Shown here piece by piece: positions 26,040 through 34,825 of a DNA stretch of 64,000 nucleotides. This stretch comes from Spartinivicinus ruber (GTDB taxonomy: Bacteria; Pseudomonadota; Gammaproteobacteria; Pseudomonadales; Zooshikellaceae). Below the pieces are notes generated by a model. The model worked only from the letters and a program-made list of their open reading frames with translations, was not told the DNA's origin and did not search any database. The stretch's first letter is position 1. Every line of letters begins with the position of its first letter. Where the stretch lies: the NCBI RefSeq assembly GCF_011009015.1, contig NZ_CP048878.1:1959001-2023000 (forward strand), written 5' to 3'. The translations under genes and the position numbers were made by a program.

Positions 26040-26976
26040 ATCTGCCAAAGCTAATAATCTTACTCCCCTTGAAACAGAGTCATTAGCAGTTAATCCCCCT
26101 CCACCTGAAAGTCTGATGCGATTACAGTCTTGGTTTTTGCGTGCGACTACAACACCAGGTGGCATTAATCGGGGATTAGTTTTGGCCAATCACCAGTATG
26201 AATTAAATGAACAATGTAGTATTACCCACAGTAACAACCTGACTCCAGAAACACGACTCAACATTTATGCGCAAGGTTATGTTTTACGTTTATTGGAATG
26301 CCTTCGAGCAGACTTTCCTGCATTATGTAAAGTGATGGGAGCAGATTTATTTGACTTTTTTGCTAAAGCTTATATTTGGAAATATCCTTCGACTTCTCAC
26401 ACCTTGTTTAATTTAGGAGGGCAGTTTGCTGACTTTCTACTGCAAAGCCAAGCGGCACGAAATAAAACACTTCAGCAGTCGGAAATGTTATTTTTTCCTG
26501 TTGAACTAGCCCGCTTTGAGCGTGCTCGGACAGAAGTCATCCGTGCGCCAGGGTTGGAGCAACTACAAAAACAAGGTAGCCATTTTCAAAAGGAAAATCA
26601 GTTACTCAGCTTATTAATGGAAACGGCGGTGCTGGACAGTCATGCATTTATACAGCTAACACCTTGTACTCGCCTGTTAAATATGAATTATCCGATGATT
26701 GCAATCTGGAATAGGATTAACAATGAACAGCCGTTTTCAGCAACTGAACATGCTTGCAAGTACTATATTGCGATTACCCGAGTGCAATATCGCGTTACCA
26801 TGTATGAACTTGAGCAGTGGCAATATCAAATTCTCAACAGTACTCAGGAGCGGCGTAAATGCCTGGAGTGTGTTGAGCTGTCACAGCCTTTTACCGAGTT
26901 ATCAAAGGAAAACCACATGGCACAGGTACACATGTGGCTGCCTATTGCTAAAAAAATGGGGCTGGTTACCTATTGA
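26029..26976 (+). CDS. DUF2063 protein, MNIO partner (BufC/HvfC-like)
   Basis: The product has 315 residues. The N-terminal DUF2063 domain shows LMRLQSWFLRATTTPGG, then ETRLNIYAQGYVLRLLECLR and ADFPALCKVMGADLFDFFAKAY, matching the putative DNA-binding-like fold that in MNIO systems recruits the substrate peptide to the oxidase. The rest is a helical/beta C-terminal domain ending HMWLPIAKKMGLVTY. The start overlaps the MNIO stop. In studied systems the pair forms a heterodimer needed for modification; that is transferred from family knowledge. Confidence 0.85.
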   Translation: MLSKSAKANNLTPLETESLAVNPPPPESLMRLQSWFLRATTTPGGINRGLVLANHQYELNEQCSITHSNNLTPETRLNIYAQGYVLRLLECLRADFPALCKVMGADLFDFFAKAYIWKYPSTSHTLFNLGGQFADFLLQSQAARNKTLQQSEMLFFPVELARFERARTEVIRAPGLEQLQKQGSHFQKENQLLSLLMETAVLDSHAFIQLTPCTRLLNMNYPMIAIWNRINNEQPFSATEHACKYYIAITRVQYRVTMYELEQWQYQILNSTQERRKCLECVELSQPFTELSKENHMAQVHMWLPIAKKMGLVTY

Positions 26977-27185
26977 TTTCTGACTACCTTATTTATAAAA
27001 GTGTTGCTGTATTTCTTTACATTCCCATGACAATCTAAAACGATATATTTGTTTGACTGAGCGGCTTGCACTGTATTTTATAGTTTGGTGTTGTGTAGTG
27101 ATAAGCAGAAGTTGTGTGTAAAGAGGTTACTGAAAAGCAGTTGATGGTGAGTTTAAGTTTTGCTGGTTAGGTGTAAGTATACGCG

Positions 27186-28625
27186 ATGAGGCTTAGTTCC
27201 CTTTTGGTGTCTGTAGTTATTAGTTGTTGTCAACCTCAGCTGAGTCTTTCAAGTGATTTGAATGTAAAACTTAACAACAGTTGGGAACAGTTTGTACAGT
27301 CGTTAATCACACAGCCCGCTACAGTTACCATTACTCGACAGCAGTTAAACCAATATCCCGTTGCTTTGTTATTGCCGGCGGCGCTTTATCCTGACCTAAC
27401 CCACTATAGCTGGCAGCAAATAGCAGGATTGCATCACCTCAATAAAACCTGTATTGAACCCAAAAACATTGAGCTACCCGTTCGTGCTAAAGTATTTGAA
27501 TTAGCTTTATGCAGACAACAGGTGTTGCCTGTAGACTGGTTTGAGCAGGGGGCGCTCATCCATCCTGCCGGGGGAAGTTACGCAGGTCGCTATTTGAAGT
27601 ATGTTGTTGAGTCTGGACAAACACTGCCATCTGCAGAAGTTAAAGCAAAGTTAAGCCAGTTGTTGTTACTGAGCAATTCTGATCATCCTCTTCATACACA
27701 ACTGATCCCATTAGGCCAGGAAGGCTTAAACAGTCTGCTTAACCTGCACCAGTGGTATTTACACTTTGATGGTTCTCTATGGCTTTATAATGAAAGTGGT
27801 ATTAAAAAATATGAAAATAAAGTTTGGCAAGTGGTAGCTAAAAATAATGTTATTGATTTGGTACTTCAAAGCAACACTAATATATGTCAATTAGCACCAG
27901 GGAATTTTTGTATACAAGAAAATCCTTCGGTTAATTTTATCAGAATTATTTTAGAAAGTGGTTTGATATTACTCAGTATTTTTTTGCTGGTTAAATTACT
28001 GCTGAATCGATACTTGGAAGCAAAGGAGCGCCGCTTTATTTTGCAACTGCTGACTCATGAACTGCGTACTCCAATAGCGAGTTTAGCAATGACAGTTGAA
28101 CAATTTCGTGATGCGTTTGATGAGTTGCCACCTTCACTGCAAGATACTTTTTCTCGGTTAATATTTGATTATCAGCGTTTAAAGCAGCTGACTAATAGAA
28201 GTCAGGGATATCTAAGTGAGGGTAAAAAGTCTTTCCTCGATAGTCAACAAACCCTATTATCGGAGTGGTTGAGTTATTTATGCAGTAAATATAATGTGGT
28301 GTATTGCCTTGATAAAGATAACGCTTGTCATTTGCCTGTTTATTGGCTAGGTGTTTGTCTGGAAAATTTAATAAGGAATAGTTTGGAGTATGGTAAACCC
28401 CCTGTCCGTCTTTTAATCACTAATGTAAACAAATGTCTGGTTATTACCGTTCAGGATGAAGGTGATATCCCCTCTACTTATTTATTTCAATTAATTAGAA
28501 CTAATCACCAATTGAGCGGAATGGGTATAGGGTTGCGTTTAGTCAAACGTATTATTAAACAGCTGGGTGGAAAACTTAAAATTAATAAATGCCCAACCCG
28601 ATTTACAATTGAGTATCCATTATGA
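27186..28625 (+). CDS. vxrA: VxrA/WigK-like sensor histidine kinase
   Basis: The product has 479 residues: signal peptide (1-24), periplasmic sensor domain of about 225 residues with DUF3404-like layout, one TM helix (about 251-273), then a HisKA domain with phosphoacceptor His291 in LLTHELRTPIASL. An ATPase domain follows with N-box LENLIRNSLEYG (about 390) and G-box SGMGIGLRLVKRIIKQLGG (about 446). It phosphorylates the response regulator encoded by the next, overlapping gene. The order kinase-regulator-DUF2861 protein equals vxrABC of Vibrio, a system that responds to cell-wall damage. The symbol rests on that synteny and is not proven. Confidence 0.75.
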   Translation: MRLSSLLVSVVISCCQPQLSLSSDLNVKLNNSWEQFVQSLITQPATVTITRQQLNQYPVALLLPAALYPDLTHYSWQQIAGLHHLNKTCIEPKNIELPVRAKVFELALCRQQVLPVDWFEQGALIHPAGGSYAGRYLKYVVESGQTLPSAEVKAKLSQLLLLSNSDHPLHTQLIPLGQEGLNSLLNLHQWYLHFDGSLWLYNESGIKKYENKVWQVVAKNNVIDLVLQSNTNICQLAPGNFCIQENPSVNFIRIILESGLILLSIFLLVKLLLNRYLEAKERRFILQLLTHELRTPIASLAMTVEQFRDAFDELPPSLQDTFSRLIFDYQRLKQLTNRSQGYLSEGKKSFLDSQQTLLSEWLSYLCSKYNVVYCLDKDNACHLPVYWLGVCLENLIRNSLEYGKPPVRLLITNVNKCLVITVQDEGDIPSTYLFQLIRTNHQLSGMGIGLRLVKRIIKQLGGKLKINKCPTRFTIEYPL

Positions 28626-29263
28626 GTGTTGTATTACTGGTAGAAGATGATCTGTTGTTAGGGGAAGGTTTAGTTAAGCTATTTACCCAGGCAGGGTATC
28701 AGTGTTTATGGGTAACAAAAGCGAGTGAGGTTGAACAATATTGGTTACAGGCCGATATAGTTATTTTGGACCGTCAACTACCTGAAGGCGACAGCTTAAA
28801 ACTATTGCCTCAATGGCTTGCAAGCAAAGCATTACCTGTAATTATCTTAACTGCCAGGGTAGAAGTGAATGACCGTATTGAAGGGTTAAAAGCGGGAGCT
28901 CGTGATTATATGCTGAAACCATTTGAGCACCTTGAGTTATTAGCTCGGGTACAAGCACAGCTACGACCATTAGGGGAAAGTAGACTATATGTCAATGACT
29001 TGGAACTAAACTTGGCGACACAACAGGTGATTTACCAAGGGATTGATGTAACACTGACAACGAAAGAGTTTAAGTTACTCTCAGTGCTAATACAGAAGCC
29101 AAATAGAGTTTACAGCCGAGAAGAGTTGCTTAACCAAGTATGGGGATATCAGTCGTTTCCTACAACCCGGACAATCGATAACCATATATTGCACCTACGA
29201 CAGAAGTTCCCTAGCTTAGTTATTGAAACGGTAAGAGGGATAGGGTATCGACTAAGAGTATGA
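28622..29263 (+). CDS. vxrB: VxrB-like OmpR-family response regulator
   Basis: The product has 213 residues. The receiver domain has acidic VEDD (8-10), phosphoacceptor Asp50 in VILDRQLPEGD, IILTAR and the Lys in YMLKPFEH. The C-terminal winged-helix domain has LTTKEFKLLSVLIQKPNRV, YSREELLNQVWGY and the recognition segment TRTIDNHILHLRQKF, ending VRGIGYRLRV. Its ATG overlaps the kinase stop in ATGA, and its stop overlaps the next start in the same way. In Vibrio, VxrB controls envelope-maintenance and secretion genes; here the regulon is unknown. Confidence 0.8.
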   Translation: MSVVLLVEDDLLLGEGLVKLFTQAGYQCLWVTKASEVEQYWLQADIVILDRQLPEGDSLKLLPQWLASKALPVIILTARVEVNDRIEGLKAGARDYMLKPFEHLELLARVQAQLRPLGESRLYVNDLELNLATQQVIYQGIDVTLTTKEFKLLSVLIQKPNRVYSREELLNQVWGYQSFPTTRTIDNHILHLRQKFPSLVIETVRGIGYRLRV

Positions 29264-30120
29264 AAATAAATAATTTTTGCTTGTTTACAGGTATTTTTTG
29301 TTTATTCATGGTAGACCATGTTAGTGCAAATAATTGGCTTCCAGAAACACCACTAAAAAAGGTTTATATAGAGTTGCTTGATAAAAAGCCTATTAAGGCA
29401 TGGCAGCAATTGTCGGGTATACTGAAAAAACCATTAACTAGTGAACTGAAGAAACAGTGGCCACTAATATTTGATGTTATAATACAGGAAACCAAGTGTG
29501 GGCAAGTGCTTCCAGTAAAGACAGATAATATTTTTGCGAACTTTATCAGAGTTGTTCTCATTAAACATTATAATCTTCAACAAGTTGAATACCATGTGAA
29601 ATTGAGTTTTGAAGGAGTTGATACCCCTTTTACAGTCAAACTCACTGATAGCAATGGAAAGCGATTAATTAATAATAAAATCGCTAAGCAATCAGAAGCA
29701 AATGGTTATGCTGAAGTAGAAAGTGGCTACTTTCCCCGACCTTATGCTGCAGGTGTTTACGATTTGGAATTAAGCCGAGGAGAGAATCGTTGGCATGTTG
29801 CCCTGATTTTGCCGCCTATACCTAATCAGGACTGGGTAATGATGCGTACTCAGGCATCGATTAGGCCACAAATTGAGTATACTATTCCCTCTCAAATGAC
29901 TGCTTGTCCGCCATCAAAAGTCAAGCAACAGGTGCTAGACCAGCGCTTCGATCTGTTGTGGCAAAAAGTTTTTTTAACTAACCAGCCTTTAACATGGCAA
30001 TATGATACACCTAATGCTCACCGAGCCAGTCTCGTTGTAAATAAAAGTTTTTATCAAGGAGATATACTTATCGAGTGGGCTCAAGGAGTAGGTTTACCCA
30101 TTGAGATTACAAGATTTTAA
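29260..30120 (+). CDS. vxrC: DUF2861-like periplasmic protein (VxrC-like)
   Basis: The product has 286 residues with a signal peptide of about 24 residues (FMVDHVSA-NN). The mature protein has a helical N-terminal half (NWLPETPLKKVYIELLDKKP) and a beta-sandwich C-terminal half (VKLTDSNGKRL, YFPRPYAAGVYDLELSR). One Cys pair (ETKCGQV and MTACPPS) could form a disulfide. It is the third gene of a translationally coupled operon with the sensor pair and likely supports or tunes periplasmic sensing. Assignment to VxrC rests on position and general family look. Confidence 0.65.
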   Translation: MKINNFCLFTGIFCLFMVDHVSANNWLPETPLKKVYIELLDKKPIKAWQQLSGILKKPLTSELKKQWPLIFDVIIQETKCGQVLPVKTDNIFANFIRVVLIKHYNLQQVEYHVKLSFEGVDTPFTVKLTDSNGKRLINNKIAKQSEANGYAEVESGYFPRPYAAGVYDLELSRGENRWHVALILPPIPNQDWVMMRTQASIRPQIEYTIPSQMTACPPSKVKQQVLDQRFDLLWQKVFLTNQPLTWQYDTPNAHRASLVVNKSFYQGDILIEWAQGVGLPIEITRF

Positions 30121-30212
30121 CTTTTCTTTTTTACTTTCATATGACAAACCAAGCTCAACTACTGGCTTAAATAATATACATAAAACCTGCTTTTTATGTG
30201 AAGGAGCAATAA

Positions 30213-31391
30213 ATGTATAGTATTCGAATAGTAGTGATTTGTTTTCTACTCTCAGTGTCATGTAATAGCTTTGCAGAGGATCCTATTAAATTTTGGGATA
30301 CCCCACAACATGGTGGGAATAGTTTTAATCGTCTACCGCCTAGTCAAGCTTATTTCACAGCATTAAGAGGGTATGGTGCTAGTTGGGTGAGACTCGCCTA
30401 TGATAAGTGGCAAGCAGAAAAGCGTGATTTTCTTATGGGAGATGCTGACAACTATCGTGGTATTTCCCCGAAGGATTTTAAAACACTTGCTGATACCCTT
30501 GAGCGAGCTCATCAAGTAGGTGTCAAGGTTGTTATTACTCCCTTATCACTTCCTTTTATGCGTTGGTCTCAAAATAATGGAGGAAAATTTGATGATCGGC
30601 TTTGGCAGAATAAAGAGCATTGGGATGTGGCTGCGCAGTTTTGGCAGGACCTAGCTAAACGACTGAAAGATAATCGAGCCGTTGTCGCTTACAATATTAT
30701 TAATGAACCAACTCCAGAAAAAATGGGAGGGTTGGCTGAACATGCTGACCTGCCAACAATGCAAGCTTGGTATAAGCAACAACAGGGTACCTCAAGAGAT
30801 TTGCGTGCTTTTTATGATAAAGTGATTCATGCTATCCGTCAGGTAGATCCAGAGACACCGATTATGGTCGATGCTGGCTGGTATGCGGCAGCTGATGCAT
30901 TCAGTTATTGGCCTGCGCCTTTAGCCGATAAGCGTATTCTCTATAGCTTTCATATGTACGAGCCTTATGCGGCTACCAGCGGCCCTAACTTGAAGCGTAA
31001 AAAGCCTTACAGTTATCCTGGTCAAGTACCTTTTGGGAATGGTTTGGAATACTGGGGAGCCAAGCGGGTAGCAGAATATCTTGAGCTGCCTAGCAGGTGG
31101 GCAAAATTGCATAAAATTCCTGCCAACAGAGTGGTGGCAGGTGAGTTTGGCTGTATTCGTAAGCTTTCAGGTTGTAAAAACTATTTGAATGATGTTTTAA
31201 CGGTGTTGGATCAAAAGAAATTTCATTGGGCGTTCTACAGTTTTAGAGAAGACAACTGGGATGCAATGGATTATGAACTTGGGACTGAAAAGGTGCATTG
31301 GAAGTATTGGGAGGCCATGGAAAAAGGCGAGCCTGATCCAATTAAACGAAAATTAACACCTTTGTTTGAAGTTATACATAAGAGACTATAA
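30213..31391 (+). CDS. Secreted glycoside hydrolase family 5 (cellulase/endoglucanase-like)
   Basis: The product has 392 residues with a signal peptide (about 1-21, NSFA-ED), so it is exported. The TIM-barrel GH5 signatures are present: GASWVRLAYDKW, HQVGVKVVITPLSLPF, the acid/base Glu in VVAYNIINEPTPE (about residue 168), HMYEPYAATS, and the nucleophile Glu in RVVAGEFGCIRK (about 313). It should cleave beta-1,4- or related glucans. It starts 92 bp after the vxrC-like gene with its own AAGGAG site and ends at a strong terminator, so it may be co-transcribed with the sensor operon or separate. Confidence 0.85.
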   Translation: MYSIRIVVICFLLSVSCNSFAEDPIKFWDTPQHGGNSFNRLPPSQAYFTALRGYGASWVRLAYDKWQAEKRDFLMGDADNYRGISPKDFKTLADTLERAHQVGVKVVITPLSLPFMRWSQNNGGKFDDRLWQNKEHWDVAAQFWQDLAKRLKDNRAVVAYNIINEPTPEKMGGLAEHADLPTMQAWYKQQQGTSRDLRAFYDKVIHAIRQVDPETPIMVDAGWYAAADAFSYWPAPLADKRILYSFHMYEPYAATSGPNLKRKKPYSYPGQVPFGNGLEYWGAKRVAEYLELPSRWAKLHKIPANRVVAGEFGCIRKLSGCKNYLNDVLTVLDQKKFHWAFYSFREDNWDAMDYELGTEKVHWKYWEAMEKGEPDPIKRKLTPLFEVIHKRL

Positions 31392-31424
31392 GTTATAGTT
31401 GAGGAGACTATTAAATATTACAAT

Positions 31425-31460
31425 TGAAGAGAGTGATAATATTATTCCTCTCTTCATTTT
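31425..31460 (+). terminator. Strong Rho-independent terminator after the GH5 gene
   Basis: TGAAGAGAG at 31425-31433 pairs perfectly with CTCTCTTCA at 31448-31456, followed by TTTT. Confidence 0.85.
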
Positions 31461-31586
31461 AGGTAACTAAGACTAACAATTTTTAAAGCTTGTATCTAAA
31501 ATCATTGACTTTTAAATACCTTGGTTCTTAATCTGCTCACCTTGGAGAAGAAAGGAGAAGCGCAAAGTATGATTCAGCTGTGCTCT

Positions 31587-32225
31587 TTACGAAAGGCGCT
31601 GAAAAATATATAAAGGAGCTGTATTAGTGTAGCTAATGCCTTTACCTGTTTTATATAAATGCTCATTAGTAACAGTAATGTCTTTTTTGGGAATAAAGTA
31701 TTTAGCTAAATCTTTGAAAGACAGTTTATACTCTTCGTTTGACTCGTTAATAGCTGCTACCAGTTTGTAGTCATTATCAATTGATGCTAACCCAGCATCA
31801 CCATGGCTATCATTTGCCAGTAGGTATCCACCGACCTTTAAATATTGCTTACAGGGGCTAGAAATAAATCCTGCATATTGTGAAATTAAAAGATCAAAAC
31901 CACCAAGCAATTCTTCTATTGGATTATTATAATCTCTTCCATAAAATGAAATACTTGGTGTAGCATCATACTCCTTTCTGCTACTAATGATATCAATAAC
32001 CCTATCTTCTTCTTTAAAAAATTTTATGGCGTTTTTATCAGAATCAATGAACACTACCTGAGGATAGATAAATGCAGGTGATATGTGTACATAGCTTCCT
32101 GGGTATATAGCGTTAAGTATTGAGAGCTCTTGCTTTAACAGCTTGAATAAATTAATTTGTTCATTTTCTCTATCCAAATAGTATTTTTTATAAAGCTGAA
32201 TAACATCATGTTTTCCTCTAGTCAT
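31587..32225 (-). CDS. Methyltransferase-like (Rossmann) protein of unknown substrate
   Basis: The product has 212 residues. The middle resembles a class I SAM-dependent methyltransferase core, with YVHISPAFIYPQVVFIDSDK as beta1-beta2 with acidic residue, EEDRVIDIISSRKEY, GGFDLLISQYAGFIS as beta4 and YLKVGGYLLANDSHGDA as beta5. The glycine-rich loop I expected (GxGxG) is replaced by GSYVHISPAF, so SAM binding is doubtful. It stands alone with no informative neighbour. It could be a degenerate or atypical methyltransferase. Confidence 0.5.
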   Translation of the reverse strand: MTRGKHDVIQLYKKYYLDRENEQINLFKLLKQELSILNAIYPGSYVHISPAFIYPQVVFIDSDKNAIKFFKEEDRVIDIISSRKEYDATPSISFYGRDYNNPIEELLGGFDLLISQYAGFISSPCKQYLKVGGYLLANDSHGDAGLASIDNDYKLVAAINESNEEYKLSFKDLAKYFIPKKDITVTNEHLYKTGKGISYTNTAPLYIFQRLS

Positions 32226-32447
32226 GAATTACCTATGTTACCCTGCAATTTACGGTTGTTTGGTAAATAAACAAAATTATTTGTTAGTATGTTACGTGAT
32301 TGCAACATAACAGTTTAACAGCTCAGGGAACCATAAGGGATAATACGTATCTTCAGCTAACCTATTTTAATGATTAAGTTAACTGGAGTGTTGGTCATGA
32401 CTCTTGTGTTAAGTACCTGAAAAGGACTCTTTGTTAGTAATGGAAAA

Positions 32448-33350
32448 CTATTGGAAAGCTGTTGATTGTCCTAGCTCTAAGACAATTTGGTCCAGAAGTC
32501 GTTGTGCCAAAATAGGTAAAGGCCTTCCTTTAGGATAAACCGCGTATATTTCACGCTTAAACCAAGAGTAGTCTGTTAGAACAGGTTCAAGCTGCCCTGC
32601 ATTGACAGCTGTTGTTAACATAAATTCGGGTTCCAAACAGATGCCAAGGCCTGCAACTGCAGCCTGGATTAAGCACATTCCATTGTTGGACAAAAATCGA
32701 GGTTTTAATTGGACATAATGGCTTTGAGCGTTTTGACTCTCATAAAATAATTTCCCTTGGGACATAGCTGGTCTATACGCTAATAAAGGCAGTCCAGCCA
32801 TGGTTTCAGGTGAGTGGGGTCGTCCATGCTGCTCCCAGAAAGACGGACTTGCTGCAATAGAGTAGCTTATTTTACCTATTTTAATTGAGTTCAAATTAGA
32901 GTCTTGCTGTTGCCCAATCCGGATTGCAAAATCAAAACCTTCAGCAATCAGATCAACAGTTCTATCACTTAAATCGATATCCAAAACAGCATCAGGATGC
33001 TTTTGCGAAAATTTAAAGAGGATGGGCGTCATGAATTGTTTGCCAAGTTCTTGAGGAATAGAAAAGCGTGATCTTCCGTGTAATGTATTTACATTTTTTG
33101 TGATCAGGGCTTCGGTATTTTCGAGTTCAGCCAGTATCTGAACGCAGCGCTCATAGTAAGCTTGTCCCAGCGGTGTGGTTGAGAGACCTCGGGTTGACCG
33201 ATTCGCTAGTCGAACCCCTAACCGTGTTTCTAGCTCCCGAATACGGCGACTGACTGCTGAAACGGCTATTCCCAGCTGATCGGCAGCAGCACTCAATGAT
33301 CCAGCTTCTACAACTTCAACAAACGTTGTCATCTCAGCAAATCGATTCAT
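32448..33350 (-). CDS. LysR-family transcription regulator
   Basis: The product has 300 residues from the ATG at 33350 (MNRFAEM); a GTG two codons upstream is possible. The N-terminal winged HTH reads FVEVVEAGSLSAAADQLG, then IAVSAVSRRIRELETRLG. The C-terminal effector-binding domain follows from about residue 90 (SIPQELGKQFMTPILFKF, FAIRIGQQQDSNL, AVAGLGICLEPEFM). It is transcribed divergently from the DUF1330 gene with a 171-bp shared intergenic region, so it probably regulates itself and that gene. Confidence 0.85.
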   Translation of the reverse strand: MNRFAEMTTFVEVVEAGSLSAAADQLGIAVSAVSRRIRELETRLGVRLANRSTRGLSTTPLGQAYYERCVQILAELENTEALITKNVNTLHGRSRFSIPQELGKQFMTPILFKFSQKHPDAVLDIDLSDRTVDLIAEGFDFAIRIGQQQDSNLNSIKIGKISYSIAASPSFWEQHGRPHSPETMAGLPLLAYRPAMSQGKLFYESQNAQSHYVQLKPRFLSNNGMCLIQAAVAGLGICLEPEFMLTTAVNAGQLEPVLTDYSWFKREIYAVYPKGRPLPILAQRLLDQIVLELGQSTAFQ

Positions 33351-33521
33351 AAACACCTTTCTAATTTTGAGAAAGCAGAATGCATTATATTATATATTTT
33401 TTCTCTTAATGAAAAATAATATAGTGATTAAAAGATGTAGGGGGACTAACCCTGTCTGTAAGGTCATTTTATGGATGAGCAGCATGCTCATTGAATTGAA
33501 AGTAAATCCCAGGAGATAGAA

Positions 33522-33818
33522 ATGTCAGCCTATTGCTTATTTCAAAATCTAAATATTACCAATTCCGATAAGATGCAAGAATATGCAGAAAAAGTTAAAC
33601 CTATCACTGAGTCATTTGGTGGGGAATATGTTGTTATGAGTGGAAGCACTGAGGTTAAAGAGGGAGATTGGTCTCCGATGCTACCAGTTATAATAAAGTT
33701 TCCAAGTATTGATGCAGCCAATGAATGGTATAACTCTGAAGAATATGCTCCTCTAAAGGAACTAAGAGAGTCTGCAGGTGAGTTCAGTGCTGTTTTTATG
33801 AACGGAGTAGAAAAGTGA
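33522..33818 (+). CDS. DUF1330 dimeric alpha/beta-barrel protein
   Basis: The product has 98 residues with the DUF1330 ferredoxin-like pattern: NLNITNSDKMQEYAEKVKP, the FGGEYVVMSG strand, PVIIKFPSIDAANEWYNSE and the C-terminal FSAVFMNGVE strand. Proteins of this group form dimers resembling small monooxygenases, but their reactions are mostly unknown. An AGGAGA site precedes the start. It is the likely target of the divergent LysR regulator. Confidence 0.8.
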   Translation: MSAYCLFQNLNITNSDKMQEYAEKVKPITESFGGEYVVMSGSTEVKEGDWSPMLPVIIKFPSIDAANEWYNSEEYAPLKELRESAGEFSAVFMNGVEK

Positions 33819-33866
33819 ATTCAAATTCACAGTTAAGATGAGTAAATAAAATAACGGAAAACTATT

Positions 33867-34268
33867 ATGTATATTATGCGAGCATTGTTGGTAGCAATTT
33901 TATGTCTATTTTCAGTGAATCTTATAGCTGGTAATAGTAAAGCGAAAAACGTAGTTCCCAATATTGTAGGCAAAACGTATCTTTATGATTACGGCTCATA
34001 TGCTTATGAAATCACCATAACTTCAAAAGAGACTTTACACTGGGCATTGGTTAAAGGGAGTTTTGAAGGCCCTAGTACAGGAAGCAACCCTTATGTAGCG
34101 AGTCGAATCGCTAAAAATATTATTTATCTCTCTTGGAAAGAAGAAAGCGGATATCAGTTTTATAATTTAATGAACCTTAAAACAGGGGAATTAACAACTC
34201 ATGCGGATACAGGCGAGAAAAACTTGTTTGTTAATGTAGGAGTAATTTCATTAAAAACTAGTGAGTAA
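33867..34268 (+). CDS. Exported MoaF-like/lipocalin-type small protein
   Basis: The product has 133 residues with a signal peptide (about 1-21, NLIAGN). The mature sequence is a series of beta strands (KTYLYDYGSYAYEITITSK, TLHWALVKGSFEG, IIYLSWKEESGYQFYNLMNL) ending NVGVISLKTS, the pattern of MoaF/phenolic-acid-decarboxylase-like beta barrels that bind small ligands. It lies 48 bp after the DUF1330 gene and is probably in the same operon. Two facing hairpins follow. Confidence 0.5.
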   Translation: MYIMRALLVAILCLFSVNLIAGNSKAKNVVPNIVGKTYLYDYGSYAYEITITSKETLHWALVKGSFEGPSTGSNPYVASRIAKNIIYLSWKEESGYQFYNLMNLKTGELTTHADTGEKNLFVNVGVISLKTSE

Positions 34269-34272
34269 ATTT

Positions 34273-34340
34273 GTTCAAACTTTCAACACTGTAAATGTTT
34301 GAACTAGAGTAGAGCCTCGATTGTTACGAATAGAGGCTCT
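34273..34340. terminator. Two tandem hairpins between convergent genes
   Basis: GTTCAAAC/GTTTGAAC (34273-34304) and AGAGCCTC/GAGGCTCT (34311-34340) are both perfect 8-bp stems, and they sit between the stops of convergent genes. T-runs are weak, so a shared two-way terminator is an inference. Confidence 0.6.
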
Positions 34341-34372
34341 GCTAATAAACAGCTTGAAATAGAGTAAATTAA

Positions 34373-34816
34373 CTAACATGATGGCTCATATTTATAGTCT
34401 ATATTAGAATCATCATCATTGATTTTAATAAAACCATGTTTTTGGTAAAAAGAGTTAGACTTACTGTTTTTGATAGCTGTTAACCTAATAGGAAGGTTCT
34501 TTTCTTTAGATAACCGTTTGACTCGATCAAGTATTATAGTCCCAATTCCTTTTCCTTGATGTGGAATATCTATGTATAAGTGAACAAGCCATAGATGATC
34601 CTCCATTTCTTTTATAGAAAAGAACCCAATAGTTTTATTGCCAGTAACTATTTTTTCAAAGTTAAACTGACTATAATTATCTATAAATTGGGATTTTAAC
34701 TTTATAGGGTTGAAAGCTCCTACTCTCTCAAGACTTTCTTTTAGTGAAGCAAGATATATTTCTGATAACTTCTCAGCATGTTCTGGAGTTGCCGGCTCAA
34801 TTTTTATATCAATCAT
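34373..34816 (-). CDS. GNAT-family N-acetyltransferase
   Basis: About 147 residues from the second in-frame ATG (34816), favoured by the spacing to GAAG; the first ATG at 34825 is possible. GNAT motifs are present: IKIEPATPEHAEKLSEIYL (alpha1), LWLVHLYIDIPHQGKGIG, where QGKGIG is the acetyl-CoA pyrophosphate loop, IILDRVKRLSKE, and FYQKHGFIKIN, the terminal motif. The substrate is unknown. Confidence 0.8.
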   Translation of the reverse strand: MIDIKIEPATPEHAEKLSEIYLASLKESLERVGAFNPIKLKSQFIDNYSQFNFEKIVTGNKTIGFFSIKEMEDHLWLVHLYIDIPHQGKGIGTIILDRVKRLSKEKNLPIRLTAIKNSKSNSFYQKHGFIKINDDDSNIDYKYEPSC

Positions 34817-34825
34817 ATTTATCAT

